From Nipponacmea schrenckii (taxonomy: Eukaryota; Mollusca; Gastropoda; Lottiidae): a stretch of DNA of 64,000 nt. Of this stretch, positions 22,998-35,100 are shown piece after piece; positions within the stretch are counted from its first letter, which is position 1, and each line of letters begins with the position of its first letter. The stretch lies in the NCBI GenBank assembly GCA_030562195.1, contig JAUJPP010000005.1, positions 23,237,106-23,301,105 on the forward strand, given 5' to 3'. The notes under the pieces were generated by a model. It saw only the letters and a program-made list of their open reading frames with translations, was not told the DNA's origin and ran no database searches. The translations under genes and the position numbers were made by a program.

Positions 22998-23290
22998 TGG
23001 TTATTTCGTGTTTATCATCAACTGGTAGGACAGACATTCTACGATTTCTAACTACCTTTTTAAAGCTTTATTTAAAAAAAACATTTCTTAGATACCTAAA
23101 TATTCAGGAAGGATAAACTGCAACCTGTATCAAGAATATTAATATACAAATGGAGCAGCAAAATTGATAAGCAAAGTGGGATCAAAAACAGTTTTCTATA
23201 TTATTGATGCGTATCATAGCTTGTGCCCTTGTAACAATTATAGGTTTAAGTTAACCTGGATACACACTACAACATAAAAATCAGAATCCC
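22995..23290 (-). pseudogene. Decayed copy of the exon-like ORF at 37395-37720
   Basis: Base-by-base similar to 37395-37720 on the same strand: shared 'catcaactgg.ag.acagacattctacgattt', 'gatacctaaatattcagga' and 'atggagc.gcaaaattgat'. In the minus-strand frame it keeps [14 protein letters not shown] codons, but a deletion and a stop destroy the frame. It is either a remnant of a duplicated gene end or a second copy of a mobile sequence. Confidence 0.72.
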
Positions 23291-23334
23291 TTTAACATAG
23301 GGCTGCCAACCTATTTATTATAATACTAGCCTAT

Positions 23335-23490
23335 ATAGGGCCTATTATGGCGATTTTTCTATGAACGGTTTTTGAGTTACTGCTCTTTTCTTACTAAAAA
23401 AAGCGTCAAAATTTGTTCGTGAACAGTTTCCGTCCGGTTAATTTAATTATGAGGTGGGTGTATTTTGCCTGGCAACGACTTCTTTAATAA
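23335..23490 (-). repeat. Fragment of a ~160-bp-unit repeat element
   Basis: Short degenerate relative of 8880-9185, with 'atgaacggtttttgagttact' and a terminal 'ggtgggtgtattttgcctggcaac'-like end. The similarity to 9160-9385 continues downstream as far as an 'aggccatgacgt' phrase. Confidence 0.55.
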
Positions 23491-23841
23491 CCCGAAAAAT
23501 GGCTTTTTAAAACATATTGTTCCCTCACACCCCTCACCAACCCTCCCTATTTAGGCCATGACGTGACTATGTATAGCGCCTCAGTGGCTGGCTGTGGCTG
23601 TTAGCTCTGTGTTTTTTTTTGTGTTTTTACATGTGTCTTCCTGGATCGATATGAAAGTTTTTTGGATATTTCAACATTAGTTCGTTTGGGACATCATTGT
23701 GTAATCATTTTTTGGAACAAAGTATGCAATCTTAATGAAATCACAGCATATTTTTCGGACTGAATCAGATATTTCTAGAAATTATTAAGAATGTAGAAGT
23801 ATGGTTTGTCAATTAACAGTTAATCCCTATTATTCTCTTCC

Positions 23842-23910
23842 TCTAATAGACTTTGCAGAAGAGTAGGACGTAAAACTCCATTCATTTCATTTCATTTTCT
23901 AATAGACTTT
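23842..23910 (+). mobile_element. Extremely 5'-truncated retroelement tail with target duplication
   Basis: A ~43-bp insert with the core 'gacgtaaaactccattcatt' and a CATTT-repeat tail is flanked by the direct repeat tctaatagacttt (23842-23854 and 23898-23910). Independent insertion of the same sequence as at 9690-9755. Confidence 0.82.
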
Positions 23911-23944
23911 AATTACAATCAAAACACTCATTGTTTTAGAAAGA

Positions 23945-24875
23945 GAGGTGTGAGAGCAGGTAAACAATGGAACAGAAAAATAAAACAATCATAACTGAAA
24001 AACAATCTCAAAGTCCATCAGGTCAAGGTGTCAATTTCAATAATCTTGTGACTATTCAACTTCAAGATGAAAAATACCAACCAACAGTATTCTCTGAAAA
24101 TACAAATCACCCTGAAAAAAATGTTCAAGTATAATACTCAGGAGTTACTATCGGTTTTATCAGAATAATTTTCCGAGTATTTCTGTGAAAAAATTAAATG
24201 GACATCTTGAACGCCTAGATAACGTATGACATCACAAAAGAGCCAAAATGCGATCATTCCTTCACAAATTTTAAGCCTGTTTCAACTGAATCACTGACTC
24301 TAATCATAAACTCAATGAAATCAAAATCTTGTTCTCTCGACCCAACCTACCAACCTATTGAAACTATGTCTGCCTGAAATTATAAACCATCTAGTCGCTG
24401 TTGTGAACGAATCTTTCTCATCTCAGCTATCCCCGACCGCTTTAAGAATGTAATTGTGACTCCTTTATTGAAAAAGGCAGGTGCGGACCATAATGTGCTG
24501 AGAAATTGTCGACCTGTCTCGAATCTTTCCTTCGTGTCCAAAGTTTTAGAAAATGGGCATTAGAACAGTTTGAATCCTATGTCAGCTCAAATTCACTATA
24601 ATCAAAGAAAAATCACAGCCCAGAAACAGCTCTTGTAAAAGTTCACAATGATATAATGTGTGCATTGGACGACCACAAAGATGTTCTTCTAGAGCTACTT
24701 GACCTTTAATCAGCTGCATTTGATACTATCGACCATAACATTATATTAGACCACCTGGATCACCGATACGTTCAATGGTTCAATTCCTACGTCGACAGCC
24801 GCACCCAATGAGTTACAGTCATGAACTCGATCTCGAATCAAACTAACTGATATATGGTGTATGCTGCACCAATCG
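23945..24875 (+). pseudogene. Non-LTR retrotransposon, reverse transcriptase part (5' piece)
   Basis: A decayed LINE of the L2/CR1-like group. Across several frames the hallmark pieces appear in order: [55 protein letters not shown] and SAAFDTIDHNIILDHLDH. These correspond to RT blocks 1-3 of the family ('RPISNL', 'DLSAAFDTIDH'). Multiple stops and frameshifts show it is dead. The catalytic YADD block is absent: the sequence breaks at a poly-A stretch (24889-24913) before the inserted tandem-unit element. The 3' part resumes at 26830. Confidence 0.85.
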
Positions 24876-24953
24876 AAGATATCATCAGGAAAAAAAAAAA
24901 AAAAAAAAAAAAATACTCAAATCTATATTACTTGCAAAACTGTTACTTTATTT

Positions 24954-26829
24954 AAAGATAGCTTGCCAGGCAAGGTAACATACGCCCACTGGCAGGATTG
25001 AATTTGAAAAAAATTGAGCAATGACTCAAAAAGATTTCACTAAATGGATATTGAAGTCAAGGGCAAAAACTCAAAAACTGTTCATGGAAAATCATCAAAT
25101 TAGAACTTGACCACCATCTTATCTATTTCAATACTCATACCAAGTTTCATCAAATCTATTAAAAAATTGTAGCTTATTTTGCACCCACAAATATTTTTGA
25201 CGCAATATTACTAAGTCAAGGGCAATAAATCAAAAACCATTCGTTAAAAAAGTCGGAAATTCAAACTTGACTAATGTCTTATCTATTCTGATGCTTACAC
25301 CAAGTTCCATCAAAATCTTTTGAAAATTAAAGCTTCTTATTGAAACCACAATAGAATCACGACGCAATTTCACAAAGTCAAGTGCAATAACTCAAAACAG
25401 TTCATTGAAAAACTGTCAAATTCAAACTTGACTGGGGTCTAATCAATTCCAATGCTCACACCAAGTTTCATAAAAATCCTCTGAAAATTGGAGGATTTTT
25501 TGCATCGAACCTAAAATTTTGACTTGATTTTACAACGTCAAGGGCAATAACTCAAAAACTGTTCATCAAAAAAATTGCCAAATTCAAACTCGACTGTTGT
25601 CTTATTAATTCTAATGCTCACACCAAGTTTCATCAAAATCCATTGAAAATTATAGCTTCTATTGAACCCAGAATAAAATTTTGACGCAATCTTACTAAGT
25701 CAAGGGCAATAACTAAAAAACTGTTCATCTAAAAATCTTCAAATTCGAACTTGATCGTCGTCTTATCAATTCCAATGCTCACACCAACTTTCATTTAAAT
25801 CCATTGAAAATTGTAGCTTCTATTTTGTATACAACAAATATAGAGGCAGGGGCAATAACTCCAAAACCGTTTATCGCAAAATCTTCCAAATCGAGCTTGA
25901 CTGCCGTCTTATCAATACCAATGCTCATACCAAGTTTCATTAAAATCCATAGAAAATTGTAGCTTCTATAGTGTCTACAACAAATGTTGACAGACCGACA
26001 GACCGGCAGACCGACGGACAGGGGCAACGACAATATACGTCCACATATTCATGTGGGCGTATAAAAGTCTGTTCATTCGATAATTTCCATACATGCATAC
26101 CAAGTTTCATTAAGATTACTAAGTTTTTACTAAGTCAAGGGCAATAACTCAAAATCCGTTTATTCGATATTTCCATTTTCAAACTTGACTGAGATCTGAT
26201 CAATATATACATGTATACCAAGTTTCATTAAGATCGGATAAAAACTGTAGCCTCTATTGTGGATACAACCCAAATTTGACGCGTTTTTACTAAGTCAAGG
26301 GCAATAACTCAAAATCCGTTCATTCGATAATTTCCATAATTGAACTTGACCGAGATATCATCAATATATACATGTATACCAAGTTTCATTAAGATCGGAT
26401 AAAAACTGTAGCCTCTATTGTGGATACAACCCAAATTTGACGCGTTTTTACTAAGTCAAGGGCAATAACTCAAAAACCGTTCATTCGATAATTTCCATTT
26501 TTGAACTTGACCGAGATATCATCAATATATACATGTATACCAAGTTTCATTAAGATCGGATAAAAACTGTAGCCTCTATTGTGGATACAACCCAAATTTG
26601 ACGCGTTTTTACTAAGTCAAGTGCAATAACTCAAAAACCGTTCATGCGATAATTTCCATTTTCGAACTTGACCGAGATATCATCAATATATACATGTATA
26701 CCAAGTTTCATTAAGATCGGATAAAAACTGTAGCCTTTATCGTGGATACAACAAATGTGGACGGACCGACGGACGGACGGACAGGGGCGACGGCAATATA
26801 CGTCCACATTTCCATGTGGGCGTATAAAA
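24954..26829 (+). repeat. Hairpin-ended tandem-unit element inside the LINE (161-bp units)
   Basis: The left end is the palindrome-type 'gatagcttgccaggcaagg' followed by 'taacatacgcccactggcag'. A right end with a (GAC/CGG)-rich stretch and the hairpin TACGTCCACAT...ATGTGGGCGTA occurs twice, at 26030-26066 and 26790-26829. Between them the unit period is exactly 161 bp at 26281, 26442 and 26603, with almost identical units; the first part (24960-25980) has older units about 160 bp apart. The internal sequence belongs to a different subfamily from 20191-22361 but has the same ends. Confidence 0.85.
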
Positions 26830-27735
26830 ACCAAATTGAGAACAGCATTGATGAAATTCGAGTGTGGGATGCTTCAAAATAAACTATTGCTAAATGACAG
26901 TAAGACTGAGGTGATTCACATTCATTCTCTTTTCCAAGCAATTGAAGCTCTAGACCGAGTGGGTGAATGTAATGTGGATTTGAGTTAAGAAATTAGAAAT
27001 CTAGGTTTTATGTTTGATAATGTCGCCTCTGCATCTAGTCATGTTCAACTATGTGTCAATCTGCCTATCTATTTCGCCTTATACCGCATTTCGAAACTTC
27101 GCAAACTTTTTGACCGCATCACAACAGAACGCTTGATTCATGCTTTTATAACTTCACGGCTTGATTTCTGCAACAGTTTACTGCACAACCTTCCTGCTAA
27201 TATCACCAAAAAACTCCAATCAATTCAAAATTCTGCTGCACGCTTGATTTCTCGCACAAAGAAGCACGAACACGTCACTCCCATTCTTATTCAATTGCAC
27301 TTTTTGCCTGTCGCATTGAATTCAAAATTCTGATTTTAACCTATAAAATACTGCACCACCTTGCACCAATGTACCTCAAGGAATTCGCTTGATTGAACCC
27401 AGCTATATCCAAGACGGTTACGGAGCTCGAGCTTTGTCTAACTGTGCACCCTGCTATGGAATAAAAGACCGAATTCTGTCCGCACAGCATGTTCACTAAC
27501 TGCTTTCAAGTCACTTTTTAAGACGCAAATTTTAACCTTTCTGGCACGCACTACAATATTGAATACAGAGAATAAAACTCTTTTATTTCTTATATTGCTT
27601 TAAATATTATTTTGATATTGCTATCTTGTATATTATCTGTATATTGTTACCATATTATTTGTATAACTAGTAAGAAGCACTGAAGCACTGAGATGAATAT
27701 GGAGTGCGTTTTTAAGAAATAAATATTATTATTAT
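26830..27735 (+). pseudogene. Non-LTR retrotransposon, C-terminal part and 3' end
   Basis: Continuation of the LINE at 23945-24875. LLLNDSKTEVIHIHS precedes an open frame 27010-27333 with RLIHAFITSRLDFCNSLLHN and LQSIQNSAARLISRTKKHE then LIQLHFLPVA, the standard C-terminal signature of L2/CR1/Rex-like elements. The 3' end has an ATT-repeat tail (aaataaatattattattatg, about 27716-27735), typical of this group. The insertion ends ~15 bp before the TMA7 copy 3 promoter block. Confidence 0.85.
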
Positions 27736-27748
27736 GTGCGTGATAACG

Positions 27749-27899
27749 GTCTGGACGAAATAGAACAACGAAGGAGTTATCTCCCATATCAACCAATTAT
27801 TTCCCTACGTTATTCTCTAACAGCGAAGGCACGAAAACATTTCTGCGTATTTGACTAAACTTTGTATAAACCGCTTTGAACAGCCCTAAAGCAGAACTA
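27749..27899 (+). promoter_or_regulatory. TMA7 copy 3 promoter/5'UTR block
   Basis: Third copy of the conserved block (see 9420-9563). It keeps 'ggacgaaatagaacaacgaa', 'gagttatctcccatatcaa' and 'ttgtataaaccgctttgaac'. Upstream sequence common to the other copies has been replaced by the LINE tail only ~15 bp away. Confidence 0.6.
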
Positions 27900-27938
27900 C
27901 CCACAGCTATCCTATAAATAGGATGTCTGTGGAACTAC
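27895..27938. mobile_element. 32-bp palindromic mini-insertion flanked by 6-bp repeats
   Basis: A near-perfect palindrome, CCACAGCTATCCTATA / AATAGGATGTCTGTGG (27901-27932), sits between direct repeats aactac (27895-27900 and 27933-27938) in the 5' leader of TMA7 copy 3. It could be a miniature insertion or a footprint. The sample is too small to assign a family. Confidence 0.5.
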
Positions 27939-27999
27939 TAATGCCGTCTAAAAGCGAACGTTAACCTGTCATCTACTTAATAAAGCAGAATTCTATATA

Positions 28000-29288
28000 A
28001 TGTCTGGAAGAGAAGGTTTGTTTCGTTTTTCTTGAGTTTTTTTTTTTACTTACTACTTACAGGCCCACTCTTTTGACAGTTTAAATCACAAGTCGGAACC
28101 AAATTTTTTTGCATTTATTTAAGTGATTGTGAAGGTACAATAGGCCTAGCCCAATTTTTAAAGTCATAGGGCTAATTTATTCCACTTAGCCTATGTGTAG
28201 CGTAGCGAAACCCCTTTCGTCTACGATTTTGACCTAATTGTCTACAAACATAACCCACCCAACTTATAGGCCTGACATGTATATGTATCCTTTTATTTTT
28301 TTTTACCTTTATTTAAGTGGAACTTTTTTTGATTATATAAGTTAATTTGGCTAGAACAAGATGGACGTGCCTTCTTCCCAAAATAGTCTGCCAATCCATC
28401 TTCATCTTACTGAGAGAACAGGTTGAAACAATTATCTTCCAGGGTTCTACATTAAAGTCATTTGGATTTCTATACTAGTTCTCAACTCTTAGTAAATACT
28501 GTATGGCTAAGACCAGGACCATCTTGACCTAAATCAACACAACCAAAGTGCAAGTAAAGTAGAAGACTATGTCTGCTAAATCCCATGACAGGGATCCAAT
28601 TTATCTTCCAGCCAGGTCAGAGTTTGTAAGACTAATGTGTATTATTTTATTATAGGTGATAAAAAGAAGCCTGTGAAGGCACCAAAGAAACAACAGTCAG
28701 ACTTAGATCATCATGTAAGTTTTGAACTGTCTTCTTACAACATACTATTCTCATCTCACCCTAACAGTTAATTTTCTTCGTGGGAATTTGCTTTTCAAAT
28801 GTCACTTATAAAATATTGAAGTTCGAACAAAGCTAGATGCAGTCAATAACTGAATTAGCTACAAATTCCTCCAATTTTCCTCCCTATATCTTACATTAGG
28901 CCTAATCGAGACTTTATAAGGCTGGCACATACTCCCCCTTCAAAGAAAGTCTTCGTTAGCTAAGGTAATTTCAACAACTATTTCAGGGTGACAAGGCTTT
29001 CAAACAGAAGCACAAAGATGAACAGAAAGCATCAAAAGACACAGAAAAGGCACAAAAAGGTAAAATTGTATTGGTGAAAAATATTTTTTTATGACTAGAA
29101 GTGAGGAACGATGTGTAATTTAATTTAAAAAAAGATGTAAGAAAGCCTGGTATGCTATATTCGGTACAAAATAGAAAATTAGAATGCAAAGCAAATGATC
29201 TGTTGTTTTGATTCCATTAAAGTTTTTTTTATATATTTTCTTTTTTTTTTCAGGTGGAAATGGAATTAAAAAATCTGGTAAAAAGTGA
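28000..29288 (+). CDS. TMA7: TMA7 copy 3, divergent 60-residue form
   Basis: Exons are 28000-28015, 28656-28714, 28987-29059 and 29254-29288, with GT-AG introns. The encoded protein is identical to copy 1 (60 residues, MSGREGDKKKPVKAPKKQQ... ending GGNGIKKSGKK), including the missing Gly-Pro-Leu. Introns have diverged from copy 1 by substitutions and small insertions while the exons have not. That pattern fits either selection on the protein or a recent duplication, and the first is favoured because the introns have clearly changed. The polyadenylation signal is at 29356-29361. The 3' flank (29420-29610) is collinear with that of copy 1 minus the hAT insertion. Confidence 0.88.
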
Positions 29289-29764
29289 CCAAAAATTGAA
29301 TTTGGACAAATGACATTTAATCTCATGCTTTTTTATTTGTTCCTTCATACTAAACAATAAAACAGAAGTGTCTTGGAAATTATATTTGGAATATTGTTGC
29401 TTTGATTCTCAATAAAATACTTGAAGTCACACATTTTATGATGTTAAAATTCTACCAAACTGTGATAACATGATTGTGGTTGATCCGCCCTAAAATTGAC
29501 TAGTATACATTATTATGCATGAAAACAAAGAGAGAATTGTTTTCTGCTGAGCATTTGGAATCATAAAATCTTATCATTCAATAAATACATGTTCAATACT
29601 GCCTTAAAAACCTTTTTCCAATGACTTGAAGGTGCAGCTTTGTATGGATGTAGTTTATGACAAATAACAAAATTATGTAAAAAATTTACTTCTTATAATA
29701 TATAAAGTTCTTTGCATTGTAAGACAATGATACAGTAACACAGAGATCTACTTTTATATATACT

Positions 29765-31371
29765 AAAGATAGCTTGCCAGGCAAGGTAACATAGGCCCAC
29801 TGGCAGCATTGAATTTGAAAAATAAATTGAGCAATAACTCAAAAACATTCACTGAATGAATATTGAAGTCAAAGGCAAAAACTCACAAGCTAAATGCATA
29901 TATCGAAAACAACTGTGATATCAAAGTTTTATGCGATATCTAAGAAGAAAATTATCGGATCATCACTAAATTTGATACTGCATGTTCATAATGATATCAA
30001 CACCCATACAAACAATCAAAAGTATCCATAGAGAATTATAGACTGTAGAGTGAGCGGGGTGCACCCTATAGGTAATGGAGTGAAAAAGCTAATCAGACAC
30101 GATATTTCGGTGAAAAATTATTCAATCATCATATAAATCAATAGGAATAATCTTCATAATGAAACTGACCCACAAAATAAAAATCAAAAGAATCCATTAA
30201 GAATTGTTGCCTGTAGAGTGAACACGAGTTTCACCCTATGGGTAATGGAGTGAAAAACCCTAAGTCAAATCGGATATTTCCGTGAAAAATTATCCGATCA
30301 TTACGAAATCAATAGGGATCATCTTCATATTGACACTGACCCACAAAATTAAAATCAAAAGAATCCATAAAGAATTGTTGCCTGTAGACTGAGCACGAGT
30401 TTCACCCATAGGTAATGGAGTGAAAAGGGCTAAGTCAGATGCGATATTTCGGTGAAAAATTATCCGATCATCACGAAAATCAATAGGGATCATCTTCATA
30501 ATTACACTGCAGGCCTAAAAATTCACGCGAGTCTCCAAATCTCATTCGCGCCAAGACTCTCGTAAACCCCAATCGCCCGAGTCATTTTGGATTCGCGCTT
30601 AAAGAGAAAAAAAATAAATGGTTTTCTTCACGAAAGACAGAAGTTTTGTCCAGATCGTCAAGCTCAAATTGTCGACTTTTGTTACCAGTCAATAATATTT
30701 ATAGTCTGGATGACCAAGTCAAGAGTTCACTGGTAGAGTTATATATAGTAACAGTTTCAATGTTATTGTTGACCTATAGTATAAACTAGGTTCGAAAGGA
30801 CATAGTAATTGAGGCTACATCCAGCCGAGGATTTATTATTATATTTTAACATATTGTTCATAACCTATTAATAATATTAATATATAACGACATAGATCTA
30901 TTCATATACTTTAAATAGATAAATTAAACACAGATAAATAGCGTAATAATTTTTTTATGACCGAATACCAAACATATAAAAATCCATCAGAACACCGCGC
31001 ACCAAGTTCCATTAGAATCTATGGCATCAGGCAGCGGAAAAAAACGTCTTGACGCACACTGTGCTGAATGTGATGCAGAAAGAATTAAGAGACACATTTG
31101 AATTCACCTTCCAGGTCATTTTATTTATATTTTGTGTACAGCATTCGGAGGACTCTCGCAGATTGCTTTTGCAAGAGTCTATCTGGATTCTGGATTTTGA
31201 CGAATTTTTAGGCCTGTTACACTGACCCACAAAATAAGAATTAAAAGAATCCTTGAAGAATTGTAGCCTGTAGAGTCAGCACGAGGTAAATGTGAACGGA
31301 CGGACCAACGGACGGAGGGACCGACAGGGTGATTACAATATACGCACATACTAACGTGTGGGCGTATAAAA
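29765..31371 (+). repeat. Hairpin-ended tandem-unit element, third subfamily
   Basis: Left end 'agatagcttgccaggcaagg' and 'cccactggcagcatt'; right end 'gtgtgggcgtataaaa' preceded by a GGAC-rich stretch. Internal units are about 170 bp and carry 'gaattgttgcctgtagagtg', 'ggtaatggagtg' and 'tcaatagggatcatcttcat'. A 707-bp hAT-type element is nested at 30510-31216. Same ends as the other family members but a clearly different core unit. Confidence 0.82.
30502..31224. mobile_element. Nested hAT-type non-autonomous element, 707 bp
   Basis: Perfect 15-bp terminal inverted repeats CAGGCCTAAAAATTC (30510-30524) and GAATTTTTAGGCCTG (31202-31216) are flanked by a perfect 8-bp duplication, ttacactg (30502-30509 and 31217-31224). 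This structure is diagnostic for hAT. No transposase motif was recognised inside. Its termini differ from the hAT element at 11348-12114, so it belongs to a second family. Confidence 0.93.
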
Positions 31372-32162
31372 ATAATACCTTGTATAAGATAATGTGGATG
31401 AAATATAGATATCAATATAACTATGAGCAGACTTAAATAAATATACACATCACATTAGTTATGTTATAAAAAATAATATGAAAAAAAAACTCATCTTTGA
31501 AATTAGTTGGCTAAGATACAACATAATGTATATATATATATGTATGCCAAATTAAAAAAAGGGACAAAATATCACAGATGTGTAAATCACAATTCATATA
31601 CAGCGTAGACATTTTTTCTGGTTCTAAATGATTTCCTTATCCATGTTTAATAAATATAATAATAAGTATTTGGACATTCTGTCTTTTCAAATTCTTACTC
31701 TAATCTGTGGCCCCAACAGTAAAAAAAACTGTATAATCCACTATTTAGTCACTTAATTAATTATCACTAATTAGATAATCCTTTATTTATTGATAATCGG
31801 TATCAAATCACATGAAAACAAAATATTGCTGAACTAAATTCTGCTGCTTAATCACCAGCAATTACCTCTGTTTCAGATCAAGGTCATTGCCTTTAGATCA
31901 AGTGGTTTTGGATTTTGTGTTTAATCACCATCATTGTGTTATAAAACTTGATACAAAAATTACAATATCATACTGTTCTGCTAAGCTGAAAATCTGAGTA
32001 TTCCGACACTTTTGCTAATCAGAAATTATTTTAGGGTCCCAAGGTATGTCAAATTACTCAGAGTACACTATGGTATTTTAAAAGAAAATAAAATGTAGCA
32101 TAAATAAGAAAATTATTTAATAGTTTATGCAATCTGCCTAATTAATACATAATTTAGTAAAA
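31372..32162. other. Intergenic DNA between the repeat element and the dynein 3' end
   Basis: AT-rich. No coding exon or RNA gene recognised. It probably contains the downstream flank of the dynein transcript. Confidence 0.5.
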
Positions 32163-32168
32163 TTTATT
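32163..32168 (-). promoter_or_regulatory. Polyadenylation signal of the dynein gene
   Basis: AATAAA on the minus strand, ~29 nt after the stop codon, implying a very short 3'UTR. Confidence 0.6.
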
Positions 32169-32196
32169 TTCGAAATAAGATTAAACTGTAATTGGG

Positions 32197-35100
32197 CTAA
32201 TCATCTAGTTGACATAGTAGAGCTACACCTCTGTTGACCCAATGACTTTCTGGTTGTTTTGTTGGTAATAATATTGTTAAAACATAATTAGTAGAATGAC
32301 CAGTTGTGGATAATGTTCCTCTTCTAGCACTTGTTTTATAAACTGAAAATATTCACATAACTATAGTAGGATGTCTTTTAATGATCAGTTAAATCAGAGC
32401 TTTTATATAGGCTCTGGTTCAATCATCAATTATAAATCTTATATATAACCAGAATCATTGTAACAACAAGTCATCAAATTAAAGCATATACTACAAAGCT
32501 GAAAATAATGATGTAAAGTATTTTTCAATATTAACAAGTTGTACTGGAATTTCAAAAAGTTGAAAGTTTGCAATGCACTGTATGTCTACATACTCACCTG
32601 GACAGGAATAAACGTGATCCTCTACAAAACTTGATTTCTCTCCGGGTTTTAACCAAATCTGTTTTAAAGTTAAAGATAATATAACACATTCCTAAGCTTC
32701 AAATCTATTTTTGATTAAAACTTTTAACACATTTACACAATACTTTAATTGTCAACCCAAAGGTTATTATAGAAAAGGATACAACAGGCATAACATCATA
32801 GAGAATTTTTGGTAATGATTCTTCTATACATTTAGTTTGCCGACACCATCTAGCACCTTCCATGAATAACCCTTTGATGTACGCACCATTTGTCTAAAGG
32901 AATTAAATAGAATTTGATTATTGAATGAAATTTGCTGTGAAAATTTATATTTATGACATCTTGGACAAGTTAAATATTGACAATTTTTCGATGAACAGTT
33001 TTTGAGTTATTGCACTTGACTCTTTCAAAATGCATCAAACTTAGCTTGTGAACGAGGGAGCCTACAGTTTTCATCAGATTTGAATGAAATTTGGTGTGAT
33101 CATTTATATTGACATGATCTTGGACAAGTTCAATATAGACAATTTAACAGTGAACTGTTTTTTAGTTATTGCCCTTGACTCTTTCAAAATTAGCTTGTGA
33201 ACGAGGGAGACTACAGTTTTCGTCTGATTTGAATGAAATTTGGTGTGATCATGTATATTAATGAGATCTTGGATTAGGCCTAAATAGTTTTGGAGATTCA
33301 GCCTGTGTTTAAACAAAAATATACTTTAATGTGGGCGTATCTTTCTAGGCAACTACTTTTATAGTACCGGTAATTGATATTCTTCAATGAAAAAAAAATG
33401 TGGCTTACAGGCTTTACAGATACAGTTGATTCATGATTTGTTACTTCAAATTCAAATCCTAAATGATCAATTGGGATCTTAAAACGTCTTGCATAATTTT
33501 GAAGAACTCCAGTTAAGAATGATTGTGTAAAATAAAAACCAGAAATCCAAAATACTGTTGGTGAACCACTAAATATCCAATCCTAGAAATAAGGATAAAT
33601 CAGTGTATGTATTAGCTCTATTATAACAACAAATATAAAATCATAGACAGAATGAATTAAATCTTGAAGCTAATTATACTTTGTAAATACAAACCAACCT
33701 TAAAGAATTGTAATCTAGCCAGTAGGTCTGTTATATAACTTCCCAATGGCTTTAATGATGGGTAAGATTTAGCAGCCCACATTGCTGGTACCTACAAAAT
33801 GTTAACAGATAGTTAAATAAAGACAGTCAGTAATCTGATTACCAATATTTGTTTGAAAAGAGTAGAAATAGTAAATCAACATGTTTTTCTTCCAAATCCT
33901 TATTATTTTCCGGCCAAAACTTTTTTTCATATCTCATTTACTGGGTACTGGTCAAATAGTTGAAAAAGTGATATGACTTTTTTCCATCGACCTACAAATT
34001 AGAGAATGAAAACCAATCATAATACCTTTCCAACCATCATACTGTAAAATACATCTTCTAGTTCAGATGACATAACAACTAAACCTTTAATAGCCTTTCT
34101 AATATCTTGTAAACTTTGACGTACAACTTGAATTAGTCTGTTAAATCTAATTAATTCTTGTACTAAAACAGTATTCATTGATTCTTCATAACGTACAGGG
34201 TATTTATTCTTAACTTCTTCAAGGTTAAAATCTGGTGGTATTTTTGATAATATATCACTTGCTAACTCTTCTATTAACTGCTGTGATGATTTTCCTCCAC
34301 CAGAAATCTAGAAAAAAGATAGTTACACATCAAATTTTGTACATTTATAGATAAATATGTAAATTCATAGTAGAAGTCTATAATGGAAGCTTAAGAAGAT
34401 GAATTTACCTGTCTTGGTAATGTTAAAAGAATTCCATCAAACATCTGCTGAGTTTCATATTGATCTTTAGAAATATCAGCATTTTCATGAAGACCAAATA
34501 CCTTTAAACAGATTATTGTATCAAATTAAATATCTATAGGCCTACAAGAGGTACATGTAAAAAATGAAAGGTTTCAACATAAGCTATATGAATGAAATGA
34601 AATGAATGGAAACGTGCTATGCCATACAGTGTACAATGAGACAATTTCTTCCAGAACAGCAGCATTAGCATACAGTTTTTCATTTTCCAACTGTCAAGGA
34701 ATCTATAACATGCATAGTCCGTAGCATTCTTTGGCTCAGCTTTATGACTAGATGCTATTGTTAGGCTTGACTAGGAAATATAGTAGATATATCATTTCAA
34801 TAATTCAATAGAGAATATTGCACAAGATTTTCAGGTTACCTCTGGATGTGGAATCAATGGTAATTGTCGTATATACTTCAAGTAATGTTGATAACTTCCC
34901 TTTACTGGTGCATAATATAACCCACTATCGGAAAACTTATAATTATCATTGTCTATTATCTCTTGACAATAAAATATTTCTAATATACTCATTATCAATC
35001 TTCTATCATAATCATCAGTCACTCTTCCACCATAATTACATTCACCAGTTAAATAGGTTAATGCCTCTAATGGTGGTTCATCATAATCATTAATAAACAT

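Noticed and set aside
27010..27333. 107-codon ORF as an independent host gene
   Set aside because: Its sequence (FITSRLDFCNSLL, IQNSAARL) is the C-terminal end of a non-LTR retrotransposon.
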